A stretch of 64,000 nt of DNA. It comes from Vombatus ursinus. Lineage: Eukaryota > Chordata > Mammalia > Diprotodontia > Vombatidae. How positions within the stretch are numbered: the first letter of the stretch is position 1; every line of letters starts with the position of its first letter. A program made the position numbers and the translations under genes. Below are positions 47,401 to 60,879 of this stretch, in pieces. Below the pieces are notes generated by a model. The model saw nothing but the letters and a program-made list of their open reading frames with translations, was not told where the DNA came from and did not search any database. The DNA lies in assembly GCF_900497805.2 (NCBI RefSeq), contig NW_020954630.1, positions 9,576,222-9,640,221 of the forward strand, in the 5' to 3' direction.

Positions 47401-48879
47401 GGAAGTATGAGAAGAGGCTCTGTAGAACTAAAATACGAAATTCTCTACAGTTATTAGTTTGAACGAATACCTATTACGTATGAGTCTACTGAATAGCCTT
47501 TTACTATGCTACAGATGTGGAAACAGCTTCTTTTGCCTATTACCAGTACTTCAACGAAAGCATTAACAGAACTTTAATTTTTAGCATGAAAAATGAAGTG
47601 TGAGCATTTTTCCCAACTAAGTAGAATATTAGTGAAAATAGGGAGAGAGGACAGTCACTAAGCAGTTAACATTTGCTCTGATGAAAGCCAGGGAAAGTGG
47701 CAGATTGCCAGCAACCACTGAGGCAGAAGGAAAAAAAAACTGAGAAGGAACCGTATCTTTGAGGCACTCTAGTGAAAAGAGGTTTTACTTTTAGAGGGAT
47801 GCTTTTTTCCCCCTACACACCCAATCAGAAACCTGATGGAAGAGATAGTGTTCTCTGGCTTCCATCCCTAAGCTGTCAAGCTCCTTCTTAAAATATTAAG
47901 TCCCTTCCATCTTAAGGTATTTTCCTTAGCTTTACTCCTTGCCAATTATTACCCATCAAGTCAGATTTCTTTTCCTCTCTGCCTTCACTGGTAGAGTGTA
48001 CTACCCACAGACTGTTTTTTCTGTTTCCTGGATTTGGTCTGTCTATCCTCTTGACCCTCTTCATCTAGTTCCTGCTGGATACACAAAGGTGTTCCCAAGA
48101 GTCTCTATTTTTTAACAGACACTGCCCTTCTTTGAACACTGTGGAATCTCTATTCTCATGTGTGACAACAGACTATTCCTGATCATGCCAGAAGCCCCTG
48201 GGGTGTTTCTTGTTGATTAAAATGGAATAGTCCCTGCTAGACAGACAAACTGTAAACTATTATGCTTGTTGGGATAAGGAATATATATGATCTCCATGTT
48301 TTTGTCTGAAATTCATCGACCTGGGGTATGCTGCATGTGTGTCCAAATTTTCAAACCCCCATTGGAAATAACAGAATTAACAGATGGTAGTCAAAAGTGA
48401 AAGTTCTGTCTTTACATTTTTTAAAAGCTAATTTAGTGATCCCCGTTCAAAACCCATCAATAAGGATGACATGGGATTTATGATAACTCTTGGAGGGGCA
48501 ATTTAGGTTCATAAACCAATGAATATAAGGTACTTGTTCATATGTATTTAATTTCTTTATCCCTTGTTTCAGACACAATAGGGATCATGGCCTCAATTTA
48601 ATAACAAATCCAAGTAAAGCCCAGTGAAAGTTACCACTGAGAACGTGGGTTACCAGTTACTTTATTTCTCCTTGCCAGAATCTGGATTACACAAAGAACT
48701 TGATAGGGCACTAATGGAGGTTACTTCTCATCTAACAATTGATGCTTCCACCAGGTCAAGGAAGATTTTCTGCTGAGGTCTGGCCACTGCCACTGAAGAA
48801 GTCAGGAGTGTGAGAATTCTTTCCTCTTCCCCTAGGACATGTTGTCCTGCCCACTTCTCCCATAACACTTTTGTTTATA
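47401..48879. other. Intron, no gene
   Basis: Unique, AT-rich; no repeat recognised in ~1.5 kb. Confidence 0.45.
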
Positions 48880-49355
48880 CACGGCATGTTCCAATCTGTA
48901 TTATGGTTATTTGTATATCTGTCCTATCTCTGCTTTCAGGCTGTGACCTTGTTGAGGACAGGAACCGTGTTTTATTTATTAGAGGCAGCAGTTGTCACAG
49001 TGGCCAGAGCTCTGGGCATGGAGTCAGGAAGACCTGAATTCAATTGTGTCCTCAGATATTTACTAGCTGTGTTACCCTGGGCAGGTCACTTAACCTTGGT
49101 GTGCCTCAGTTTCCTCAATTGTAAAATGGGAGTAATAACAGCACCTATATCACAGGGTCGTTGTAAAGATCAAATGAAATAATATTTATAAAAAGCACTT
49201 AGCACAGTGTGTGGCACATAGTAGGTGCTATGTAAATGATTATTCCTTTCCTCTTACTTACCTTTGTATACTTCAAGATGTCAAGCATAATGGCTTGCAC
49301 AAAGGAGGTACACGTTAATGTTTGTTGATCAAATAAACAATTGGGCATTGGTGAC
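48880..49355 (+). mobile_element. L2 LINE tail split by a CORE-SINE
   Basis: GCTGTGACCTTGTTGAGGAC AGGAACCGTGTTTTATTTA before the SINE; after it CTTGCACAAAGGAGGTACAC and TTTGTTGAT continue the L2 tail. Confidence 0.65.
48981..49243 (+). mobile_element. MIR/THER-type CORE-SINE, full length
   Basis: GAGGCAGCAGTTGTCACAGT, GTTACCCTGGGCAGGTCACT, CAATTGTAAAATGGGAGTAA, and the tail GCACATAGTAGGTGCTATGT AAATGATTA. Confidence 0.87.
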
Positions 49356-49619
49356 AGCATAATCTGTCATTGCAGTCTTCACTAGAAGCAGATGAAAAGT
49401 ACTGATATAAGAAATAAATATACTTTCATTAAATATATAAGGACATATTTAAGGACCAAATGAGGCTGTATGTATATGCATATATATATAAAATGCTTTG
49501 CAAAGCTTGTAATAAAGGTTAGCTTTTAGTATTACGTAAATATTTAAGAATGTATATATCCTTAATGTATTTATATTATATGTGTAAATCTATTGCTGTT
49601 ACACACACATATCACAGGT

Positions 49620-49735
49620 CATTTTATGGAATTTGACTAGTATGAACTTTAGTTTTCTTACCTGTAAAATAAAGCAGTTAGACTAGATGGCCCCTAGATG
49701 GCCCCTTTCCAGCCCTTGACCTATGACCTTATGTA
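49620..49735 (+). mobile_element. MIR-type tail fragment
   Basis: TTTTCTTACCTGTAAAATAA, GACTAGATGGCCCC. A 13-bp tandem duplication of TAGATGGCCCC lies inside. Confidence 0.6.
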
Positions 49736-50139
49736 CTGCCCCTAATAGCAATTTTCAATCTCTCTTATGTTAATTTTGTGAAAAATTAAATTAAATGAAG
49801 ATGATTTCAAAAATAAGTTCATAACTGCTATTCAGATTGTATCTACATGAGACCACTAGATTATATGTTTTGACTGAATTTACCAGAAAATTTTGTTCAA
49901 TTTGCCAGATGGCTACACAGACCTGGCTTAATATGTAGATATGGCTCAAACTTTGATTAGTTATCAAGCTAAAACACTATCACTCTCTGAAGTGCAATGA
50001 ATATTAAAATGAGGACAATTGTCTCTTTTTAAACGAATGAATGATAAAGTAAATGAGATATAAAAGTCAAGATGGCCCCTGTTCTAAGGAAGTTTATAGA
50101 TAATTGTCTATAATACTTATTATGGTAGATAACAAAACA

Positions 50140-51240
50140 TATTTTGGAAAATATGGTCCATATTTGAGAGGAAAAGAGGACAGAGTCTTAGAAACTACCC
50201 AGAGAAGCCTTATGCCTGTATTATCATGACTACTTTGTTTTTCCAAGTAGAGAGGAGGACCACCCTAGACGCAGCAAACACTGGACAATATTACAAAAAA
50301 AAAATGGAATGGATCTAATCTTTACTGAGAAAAATGATGACTTATTGACATAGAAGTTATTTTTAAAACAGAATAGCAACTTATAAGAGTAGAAATTGGA
50401 ACCAACACCAGATTAGAAGAGATAATAAAGATGAGATCTGGAATGGAATTATAGCTCCAAACTGACCTATCCAAATAATCTATTAATGCCCTAAGTTGGG
50501 AAACAGAACAAGGGAAAGCAATTGATACAGACTATTTCCTATGAAAGTTTAACTGATGTAAAGCAATTGCCAAACTGAAAAGGCCAAAAGAAGCCAGAAA
50601 CTACCTCAGTCAGCAAACACTCCATCTATTTGCCACATGGAAAGACATACTAGCTAAAGGCAACATTTTTGGCTGAGGTAATTTTGGGAAGTCTTTTGGT
50701 GCTTTCATTAATCTTAACCTTCTTCCTAAAACCAGAACCCATTTTTTAAACATAATATTCTTTTGTTGATGTTCTATGTCTGTGAACCATGGAATATCAC
50801 AATATCTAAAGAATCAATGTTAAGAGTTACTCAGAGGGAAATGGAGAGCACATATGGTTGGTATAAGTAGGCTGAAGTATCTTATGAATGGTGACTTACA
50901 GAGAAGAAATGGCATAAAATATATTATCCAGGAGATATATGATTCAAAAAGGAAGTGATCCTACCATGTGTCAAGTACAAGGAATGAATCATTTTACTGG
51001 TATCTATACGGTGTTTGGAGACCTAGAGAAAGGCCTTCAGTATGTAAGGTGGACCCTCTTTGGAGGATTTGGGGGAGGTGTCATGGAAAAGAATGACAAG
51101 TTAAGAAAAGAAATGGATAGGTTGTGACCTGCAGCAATAGAGGAATGCCTACCTCTACAAAGTTGTAGATCCATTGAAGTGTTGAAGAATAGTGTATTGA
51201 TCACAGTTTTAAAATTGAAGCATTCTTCCAGTTGCATGGG
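50140..51240 (+). mobile_element. RTE-type LINE remnant
   Basis: The 3' part reads as the RTE C-terminal region: KESMLRVTQREMES, MNGDLQRRN, then ...RKAFSM(Q) GGPSLED, and EVSWKRMTS(-)EKKWIG, which match RTE wording (LRVTQR.ME, GRP..RW.DD, SWKRMA.DR..W). The 5' part carries endonuclease-like text (QRGGPPLDAANTGQ). Several stops; dead copy. Confidence 0.7.
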
Positions 51241-52340
51241 TAGGTTGTTAATTTATTTAAATTTTCATTTTTCTCTAGAGATCACCCCAAATACTGACGG
51301 TCCCACAAAGCAGTCAGTGCCAGATTAGTAATGTCTGATTTACCCTTATAGCTAACACAAAGGAACTGATTCTATCAGTCATATATCTGAGGTTGTTCAA
51401 GAGTCATGCTTAGGTCTGGAATAAATGAATGTGTGTATAGGACAAAAGGGATCTAGAATAAAAGGGCTAAGTAGATTGGTCATAGATTTGCCATATTCAT
51501 GTAATAAGAAAGAGAATATCTCTGACTTCTGATAGAATCTCAGCTGCTTTCACAGGATCTGACCTCCAGCAGCTCAGGCGATAATATCTCTTTTAGATAA
51601 TGGTCTGAAACAGAGAGATTGGCGTCACTATAATGTGTAATTTATGCCACATTGCAAAAGCTTACATTTGTGGAAAACAGGCAGGATCAGAGACTTAAAA
51701 ATGATATAGCTTGTATTTGTTCATTGATTGACACAATACGGCTAATACAGATCACAAAAATAATTGGATTTTTAAAAACTTTTTGTCCTATGCCAAAGGA
51801 TGTCAACTTTGGTAATGACGAATGACCAGAACTACAAAAACTAGTCATCAACATACTTTGCATTATGAATGAGAAGCACTGAGGCAGCTTGATGGTGCCT
51901 AGCTTCTTCATAAGACCCTCCAGCTCATTGGAAATTGAATTGCTGTTATTAAATGTATGTTTAGTATTAGTGGATAAGTCCTTGTGTACACATACAATTT
52001 AATGTATGGACATATACATATGTGCATGCATGAGGATACTCACATATGTATGCTTACACATATAAAAATGTCACAGTCAAGCTGTGAGCAGTGTTAAATT
52101 AATAGTGCTTTCTTCCTTAAGCAAGTGTTCTTAACCTGCTTTTTACCATTTACTTGTTTAAAAATACTTTGATTACTGTATTTCAATACAATTATTTTCC
52201 TTTGCAATCCTATGCATTTTATTTTGTGCATTTAAAAACATTCTGAGAAGGGTCCATAGATTTCGTTAGACCACCAAAGGTGTCTAGAACATGAAGAAGG
52301 TGAAGAACCTTGCCTCAAAGAGATATGGTTTAGGTAATGG
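51241..52340. other. Intron, no gene
   Basis: Unique AT-rich; nothing recognised. Confidence 0.45.
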
Positions 52341-52498
52341 CAAAGCTTTACCTTGATTTTTTTTGGGGGTTAGGCAATGGGGTTAAGTGACTTGCCCAGG
52401 GTCACACAGCTAGTAAGTATCATGTGTCTGAGTGCGTATTTGAATTCAGGTTCTCCTGAACCCAGGGCTGGTGTTCTAACCACTGCGCCACCTAGCTG
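52341..52498 (-). mobile_element. Marsupial SINE, short form, with target-site duplication
   Basis: Reverse, with poly-T first, then CAATGGGGTTAAGTGACTTG and CACTGCGCCACCTAGCTG. TAGGTAATGG flanks it on both sides (52331-52340, 52499-52508). Confidence 0.92.
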
Positions 52499-52729
52499 TA
52501 GGTAATGGTGACGCTTGTAAAAGCTATAGTTCGTAGGATAGTTTGAAAATTACTGAGTAGCTGTAGAATATTGCCAATACCTACTATGAGTTACAAGGAA
52601 TAACTTGTGTCTTTGTTTTCCTTGATCCACATAAGAATTCTTTAGTTCTGAGCAATTTTCTACCTTCTTGCTAAAGGATTTGCCCAAATGTCAAGTTATT
52701 GAGGCCATTACTTTGTTTCAAGTCTCCAT

Positions 52730-52870
52730 AGCCATATTAAGACTCCGTTTTCTCATTTGCAAAAGATGGATAATAACATCTATATTATTCTCATTTGTGA
52801 AAAAATGAGATAATATATATAAAGTTTTTAATAAACCATAAAGTATTATATAAATGTCAGTTATTGTTTG
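52730..52870 (+). mobile_element. MIR/THER-type SINE 3' half
   Basis: CGTTTTCTCATTTGCAAAAG, ATGAGATAATATATATAAAG and TTATATAAATGTCAGTTATT. Confidence 0.65.
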
Positions 52871-53839
52871 ATTATCAGGAAAGCACTTAATTTCTAGAAT
52901 CTAGAATATAAGCTCCAAATCTACATTTATAGTTCTACCTTTATAGGAAATGTTGTTATTAATTGAAACTTAACTGATTTGTGATTTGTGATATATGATT
53001 CATAGTGAATTCAAAGCATTTTCTTCCTTTGAAAGAGAAATTCCAATACAATCATACAGGGAGAAATGTAGTTGCTGTAGGTTTTTTTTTAAGATATGAC
53101 TAAGATCTTAGGCTAGACCAGAAGTCAAGAGCTAATGCCAGCTACCCAATGGTACCACTGGTAGAGGCTGTAACTACATTCAATCTAGACATTTTTAGCA
53201 TTTCTAAGAACTGTAGTTGGGGGTGGGGTGGAAAGATGGCACCAGGTGATCTGTCATTTTAATTATAAGGAATCAGATAATGTGCAACAAAAGTCATTTC
53301 CACTTTTCTAAATTCTAGAACCATGCCTGCATCTAAGGGTAGGTAGAGGAACTAGCTACTACAGTTGTACCCTTTCAGTAGCATCAAATTGTCTCTGATC
53401 CTCAAAATCTCTCCTCCATCTGCCATAAATATATCTATATGAATGTATATATGTATGCATGCATATATGTGTACACACACACACACACGACTAAGAAATT
53501 TTGCTATGGTGTTTAGGCACAATTTCCCAAAGAAATGATTTATTGTATGATATTTTTTCCTAAAAAAGTATTCTCTATCTTGGCCTTCACATGAATTTGG
53601 ACATAATTATCTAATACCTTTTATTCTAAATGAGTGAGGCTTTACTTTATTGAAAATGCATTGACTGGAGACAAATCTGATCAACAGTTCAAATACGGAC
53701 AATAGTGTACTAATATGTTGTGGTCTGTAGGGGAGTGGGCATGGTGTCAAGAGGGCCATCGTGGAACTAAAGCATATTCATGGGGATACACTGAGGCCAT
53801 AATTGTTGTATATTGATAGCCTCCTATCATTTCATGTCT
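52871..53839. other. Intron, no gene
   Basis: Unique; a TA/CA microsatellite at 53428-53489. Confidence 0.5.
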
Positions 53840-55935
53840 CTGTGCGCCTCACTCCTCCTATATTTATTTTTTATCCTCCCTTTGACCATCCTTCTTCACT
53901 CTTTAGGACTCTCCTAAGCCACACCCATGTGTCGTATCACTAATCTTGCCTTGCTAAACGTCAGTCTTGGATTACTCAAATCCTCTGCTGCCCGTGCTCC
54001 TACTCCATGGGTCCATTACAGGTTTATGTTATTTAATCTCAACTGGGACCTCACTGCAGCAAAGCAATCATATTACACCTTCACAACTGATTCCCTATAG
54101 CACTTTCCATGGCAGCTGCTCTATACCTTCTCTTCTCTCCTCAATCCTCTCATACTATTGCCATCCCCACCCTTTCAGCAGAAGACTACTTCCTTCATTT
54201 TTTACTGAGGAAACAGAGGCCATTCATCCTGAGCTCCCATTTCCTCCCTATGCTACATCTCAATACTCTGACATCATTCCCACATTCCTTCTTACCTTGC
54301 TCCAATCTCTGATGAAGATATATCCTCCTCACTAAGGCTGACCTCACTATTTTTACTTGACTTTGTCCCTACTTATAGTGTCTTCTAACAGGCTGCCCAC
54401 CACAACCATCCCTTTTCTCTCTTTAATCTTCATTCTGTCCTTATCTGCTAGCACATTCCCTGCTACCTACACATACAACCAGGCCTTCTCCAGTCTTAAA
54501 AAACCTGTCCTCTCCTTCAAAGTCAAATTATTAGTAAAAGCTACCTATACTCATCTCTACTTCCTCTCTTCTAATTCACTTTGCAACCCCTTGAAATCTG
54601 TTTTCTGACCTTATCACTCAACTGAAACGGATCTCTCCAAAATTACTAATGATCTTATTACTGCCAAACCTAATGCCTTTTTCGCAATCCTCATCCTTTT
54701 TTGACCTCTATGCTAAATCTAACACTGTTTACTATCCTCTGCTCCCAGATTTTTTCTCTTCTCTTAATTTTCATGGCACTACCCTTTCTTGATTCTCTTT
54801 CTACTTTTCTGATTTCTCCATAGTCTCTTTTTTTGGCTACCTAATCACGTCCCACCCCCTTATTGAGTTTGTAACCCAGAGTTCTATTCTGGGTCCTCAT
54901 CTCTTCTCCTCTTTGCACTGGCTCTCTTGGTGATTTCATCAATTCCCATGGGTTCAGATATCATCTTCTATGCAGATAACTCCCAGATCTATTTATAACC
55001 TTAGTGTCTCCATTACAGCTCTGTTCTGATATCACCAGCTATCTACTGGACATTTTGAACTAGATGTTCTATAGATATCTCAAACTCAAAACATTTGGAT
55101 CTCCCAAATTCATCCCTCTTCAGAATTTCCTTATTTATTTTAAGGACATCACTACACTTCTAGTCACTAAAGTTTGCAAGCTCAGAGTCAACTTTGACTC
55201 CTCATTCCATATGGCTAGTCTTGCTAAGTCTCATGAATTATTCCTCCATATCCTCTTTTGCACCTGTACCCTTCTGTCCTTTCACATAGGCAACTTCCCA
55301 GTTCATTTCTCCTCCTCATTTCTTCTCCCCTGGGCTAGAGCAGTAATCTGATAGTTGGTCTCCCTGCCTCAAATCTCTCCCCTTTCTAATCTACCCTCTA
55401 TGTATCTGCCAAAGCAATATTCCTAAAGTATGGGTCTGATCACGTCAATCTCTTGTTCAATAAACTCTCATAGTTCTCCATTGCTTCTAGGATAAAATGC
55501 AACCTGCTCTACTTGGCAGTGAAAGTCTTTGCAGTCTGGCTCCAATCTACCTTTTAGGTTCACTTTCCTTTATTCTCCTTTATGTCATCTTCAGTCCAGC
55601 TAAGTTGGTATTTTTGTTGTCATAACATGCTACTAATTTCTGTGCATTTGTACAGGCTGTTCCATATTCTTGGAACGTACCCCCTTCTCAACTCTGCCTG
55701 TTAGAAACCTTAATTTCCTTCAGGGATCAGCTCAAATGCCACCATCAGGTGGTTGCTGAGCCCTCCAACTTGGAACTCTTGCCTTTCTTTCAAAAGAAAA
55801 TTACCTTTTATTTATTTTGTATGTATTTCTAAGCATACATGTTGTCTCTTCCATTAGAATGTAAGCTTCATGAGGTCAGGAACTGTTTCATTTTAGTTTC
55901 CATTTCTCCAGCACTTTCTAAGTGTCGGTTAATTA
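53840..55935 (+). mobile_element. Long L2 LINE remnant (~2.1 kb)
   Basis: Collinear with L2 from the endonuclease-RT linker (TTTACTGAGGAAACAGAGGC) through RT (TTGGTGATTTCATCAATTCC, the YADN-like TATGCAGATAACTCCCAG), and on to GTAAGCTTCATGAGGTCAGG AACTG near 55.87 kb. Many stops and indels; the open frames here are LINE debris. Confidence 0.85.
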
Positions 55936-56368
55936 TGAAGTGAGAGGTCACAGAGCATTATGGGAGATGAAAGAAGCAAGAGAACCCCAGGTATGGTGCC
56001 AGTGAATTGAAAAAGACATCATTTAAGGAGATTTTATGAGTCTTAACTTTGTGTTCCCTGATAAGCCCATCTTAGACAAGGATTAAAGTATGTAGAGGGA
56101 GAAAAAGGACCTTGAGTGTCTATCGTGGTTCTGGAAAGAGTGACCAAAAGGAATGGAAACCAAGAGGGAAAGTGGGGGGCAGGGAGGGATGAAATGTAGG
56201 GGCCAGTGTAATGTGTTTTTCAAAGGGAATGAACTTATCTCCCTCCCTCAACCCCAAAGAGAAGAGCATAGCTATATCTTATTCCACACCCTGCCCCACA
56301 ATCTTGCTTGTAAGCAAGATAGTCCTAAACTTAATTGAACTAATATTTTGTTCCTTAAGCCTGTATTC

Positions 56369-56567
56369 CAGGGGTGGGGAACCTGTGGCCTCAAGGCCAC
56401 ATGTGGCCTTCTAGGTCCTTGGGTGTGGCCTTTTGACCAGGTCCAAGTTCTACAGAACAAATCCTTTAAGGGGATTTGTTCTGTGAAGTTTGGATTCAGT
56501 CAAAGGGCCACACGTGAGGACATAGAGGGTCACATGTGGCCTGAAGGCCACAGGTTCCCCACCCCCA
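56369..56567. mobile_element. Palindromic MITE (hAT-like non-autonomous element)
   Basis: The ~200-bp unit is an almost complete inverted repeat. It starts CAGGGGTGGGGAACCTGTGG and ends with CCACAGGTTCCCCACCCCC; the centre is near 56463 (ACAAATCCTTTAAGGGGATT). Terminal motif CAGGGGT is typical of hAT elements. Confidence 0.8.
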
Positions 56568-57779
56568 AATTCTTTCCACTTGAATCAAGAGGGAGCTACA
56601 TTGTGAGATGATCAGAAGGCTCAATAATTTGGACATTTTTCTTACAGCAATTTATGATTTAGTACAATTCCAGATTTTAGTTATGAAAAAACCTCTAATG
56701 TAAGTTACTCTAGGATTAGGGCTGGCACTCATTGTAGCAGATAACTCAATGGTGACTTCCAGTAATTGAGAGTATGGACAAATCCTGCCAAACTCAATAA
56801 TTGGTCTCACAAAAACATAATTGAAGTTGCCAGGGCAGTTAGTTCCATATGAAAAGTGTAGTAACACAAGGCAATTTGATGAATATTGTTACATTGAGAT
56901 TTGGTTTTAATGTACTAATAATGTTATTGTGATGTGATGTTGGTGAGAAGCATACATATATAGGGTATAGATGGACTATGATGGTAGAATTATAGAAGCC
57001 TGAATGAAGTAGAATTGGGGAAAACTGTGTCACTCCAGATTCTCTGAAATCTGTAAGAATGCACACATTTTACAGAAATTCTTGCTGAGAAAGAACATAA
57101 ATAGGCCGTCCTCAATCCAAATCTGTTTCACTTCCTTTTTTTTTTTTTGGAAGGGAACAACTTGGGCACTTTTCCCTGAAGATGGAAGGCCTCCAAATGG
57201 AAAGAGCGATTAATGACAACATCAACAACCAGCTTAATGACAGATGAAAGAGTAGGTGTAATGAACTCGGGGTACAAATGATCTGACCTGGTTTCTTCAT
57301 TTAAATCTGAGACAACTACCTCTCCCAAGGATAATGGAATGAAAACTAAGGAGAACAGGTGGTGCAGTGAGTGAATAATTAGGGATGTGACCACAGTTAT
57401 TTCTCTCTATTTCTAGATGGAACAACCTTGGATCATAATAATTGATCTATTCAATTGGCCCCAGAACTCTGTATAGAAGCCACAGTGGCAGAGACTTAGA
57501 AGCTTAGTTTGTTCTGACTTAGAAATCATACAGAATGATAGAATACTGTTAAATCTTTAAACTATTGTGAAACCTAGTCAGGAACAGTTCTCTCACATAT
57601 GAAGAGATATGTTACTAACAAGGAAAAATGAATTATCCTTCCTAAGAAGGAATACTTCTTCAGTGAACATACAACTCAAATTAGGTTATATATGGAATAA
57701 TGATAGAGAGTTGGCATGAAAGTTTAAAGGATTTGAGTTCAATTCTTATTTCTGATATATACCGTCTATGTGATGAGTA
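56568..57779. other. Intron, no gene
   Basis: Nothing firmly recognised. 57128-57400 has L2-like hints on the minus strand but too weak to call. Confidence 0.4.
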
Positions 57780-58031
57780 AGGGCAGTGAGGTGGAGCAAA
57801 GGATAGAGTGCTGGGCCTGGAGTTAGGAAGACTCATCTTACTGAGTTCAAATCCAGACTCAGATACTTACTAGCTGTGTGACCCTGGGCAAGTCACTTCA
57901 CCCTGTTTGCCTCAGTTTGCTTATCTATAAAATAAGCAGGAGAAGGAAATGGCAAGCCCCTTTAGTACCTTTGCCAAGAAAAACCTCAAATTGGGTCACT
58001 AAGAGTGGGACACCACTGAAAAAATGACAAC
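57780..58031 (+). mobile_element. Marsupial tRNA-derived SINE, long form
   Basis: AGGGCAGTGAGGTGGAGCAA, TGTGACCCTGGGCAAGTCAC, GCAGGAGAAGGAAATGGCAA and ACCACTGAAAAAATGACAAC. Confidence 0.92.
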
Positions 58032-60028
58032 TACATGTGACTGGACATCAAGTCATATATACTTTCTGGTACATTGGGTAACTTTAAGATTATAAATTTG
58101 TAACTATTACCAATCTTCCTTTAACAAATGGTAGAGATCTCCAGTAGAAATCCTTAATGATGCTGGAATCATAATTGGTGTAGACCCCAACAAATACATG
58201 GATAAATGAATATGCGTCATTTAAAATAAGTGAACAAATGAAAAAGCGTTGCAGGATTGTTAACCATAGCTGTAAAAAGAATGACCTATGACATTACCAA
58301 AATCCATTTGTAAGATGTTTTAGAAAATCTATTAATCTAAGACAATATTTGATTGGTCAACACTCTTGAAAAACATTTATTGGATAACACAAAATATGAG
58401 TCAAAATGCATAGCTTCTGTCAAATTTATTATTGAACAAAATGAACAAGGAGTGCTTGTGACAAATCCTAGATATCTTTCATCTATATGATGAAAAAAGT
58501 TATAAAGAAATGCTCTTTGCAAAGGCAAACTCTAGTATACACATCGAATCTAGTATTTCACAGGGACTCCTGCTTCCATTTCAAGCAAAATTGGTCGAAA
58601 GCCAACACAATGAGGTTTCTTTTTCTAAAGACTAAATACATTGACTTTTACCCTCTGATATATAGCGAGGTTCAGACCATGGTTATCGAACATTCCAAGC
58701 CCTGGCCTGGACTTCAGTAGTAATATCCCCAAACTAGCTCTAGATGCCAGCTCATATTTTTCATTTCCTATAATGTCAGCTCTAAAGCCTTCCAGAGCAC
58801 AGACTACACATTCATCACCTCCAAAGCAGTTAGATTCTTTACCACTGAAGAAAATTAATCGCTCTTACAACTGCATTACTTTAAGATGTTAATATATGAA
58901 GCCATTTGTCAGTATCCCCCTAAATGATTGTGAAATACACATACAGTAGTTTTCATTTATATCCACAAAGACAGCCACTAGGAGCCCTAACTTTCCTTTT
59001 CCAAAAATCCAAATTACATTCAAAGATGGGGTATCTTTGTCTTTAACATTTCTGTGGGTGGATTTTGGGTTGTGGTTATTTTCTTCCTCGTATAAATCAC
59101 CTTTTGTCATTCCTCTCCTCTCCCCCACTTCAACACAAAAACATGAAAAAGAATGACCAATTTGAGATGAATGCTAGATTGGGGGTGGGGGGAAGGGAAT
59201 GATCAAATGTGAGTAATTGTACTTGCTCAACAAATGCTTGGCTTTTGGCTATATAGCCAATTCTGCCAGAAATCACTTTCAGAAGATAGATTATTTTTAA
59301 CAGTCCCTTTCTCCTGTCCTTGCCCCCACATTAAAGTAAAATAGGGGATTACTGAAAGTGTTTTTTTGAGCACAGACTTCCAGGGAGGACAGGGTGGGAA
59401 CAACCAGCAGGCCACCAAATGTCTGCTACACAGTAATGGCAACTCTCCAAGACCTGGGCCCATCAACAACAAGAGAAATAGAGATAGAGTAGCTTGGAAA
59501 ATATTTCAAGAGAATTCTGGCAAGTAGCAATGGAATGATTAAGGAAAGAGTTTCTGGAAGGAAATGAGGGCTTTCCCTAGCTTTATGTTCAAGACACTTA
59601 CCAATAGATTATACCAATGACCCCTTTTGGCATTCCCTCAATCAATCTTTCTAAGTCCTGAAACATATGTCTACTTTCTTTAAAGATATATCTTCCCTCT
59701 CCCAACATTACCATTTATAAGTAATAAAAGTTAAAATGGGGAGATCATCTACATTTCCACCTATCTCATCAGAACTATTCCACCCCGCCACCACATGTTA
59801 ATTTGAAGGCTGTCCCTCTGCCTGAAGATTTGCTTGAAATTCTTGGCAGTATCTTCACTTGGTAGGGTCCTTATCAATCTGCATTTGAACTGAGTTCAGG
59901 AATAATGTTTCTTTGGAAAGATGATATATTTGTTAGTAAATTCACTAGCAGAGATTCATTTATTTGTAACTCATCATCTGATACTGTCATGAAATGGAAA
60001 GGACAGGACCAAAAAAAATGGTATCTAG
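58032..60028. other. Intron, no gene; unique
   Basis: About 2 kb with no recognised repeat or coding exon. Confidence 0.45.
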
Positions 60029-60554
60029 GAGTGGTTCTCAGACAATTTTGGTTTCAATACTCTTTTACATTCTTTTTATTGAAGACCCCAAAGAGCTTTT
60101 GCTTATGTGGATCATATCTATTGATATTTATCATAATAGAAGTTAAAACTGATAATTTTTTATAATATTTAATTCATGTAAAATAACAAATTCATTATGT
60201 ATTGAAATAAAATATTTTTAAAGATTTCTTTATTTTTCAAAATAAAAAAATTATTGAGAAGAGTGGTATTGTTTTTAATATATTTTTGCAAATCTCTTTA
60301 ATATCTAGCTTAATAGAAGACAGCCAGATTCTTATATTTGTTTCTTCATTCAACCAGTTGTGATGTGTTGTTTTGGCTGAAGTATCTGAAGAAAGTCTGG
60401 ACTCATATAGCTATATAGATGAAAAAAGGAAAAGTATTTTTAATAGGAAAATGACATCTTAGTATTATTATGAAAATATTTCTGAACTTGCAAACCCTCT
60501 AAGAGGATCTTGGGGACACCTAGAAATCCAGAGACCACACTTTGAAAACCACTG
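60029..60554 (-). mobile_element. Old TIR DNA transposon (~525 bp, non-autonomous)
   Basis: Ends are inverted: AGTGGTTCTCAGAC at 60030 and TTTGAAAACCACTG at 60541-60554. Internal text (CTTAATAGAAGACAGCCAGA, GTTGTGATGTGTTGTTTTGG) is recognisable as an ancient mammalian DNA transposon. Same family as 46324-46550, reverse orientation. Confidence 0.65.
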
Positions 60555-60879
60555 GCATATGAGTGGGTAAGTTGATATTTGTTAAATATGGGGAGGATGT
60601 TGGGAGCATAGTGGGATGTTATTAAGAGAAGGAAGCTCTTGGGAATTTTCCCCATTACAATCCCATAAAGCATGCAGTGTAAATTATTATTTTGTAGAGA
60701 GAAAACTGAGGCCCAGAGTGTTGAAATAATTTTTTCCATGGTCTCCTAAGCAACAGGCTTCAGAAGTAGGATTAAAGCCCAGTTTTACTGACTCCAAATC
60801 TAATGCCTTTTCCACTATACTGTGCTCCTTCTCTTAGAGAAAGAAGGAATGAAGGAACTGCTATTTTGGATTTAATGAG

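Noticed and set aside
53967-55351. Cluster of 60-120-codon plus-strand frames
   Set aside because: Debris of the 2.1-kb L2 remnant.
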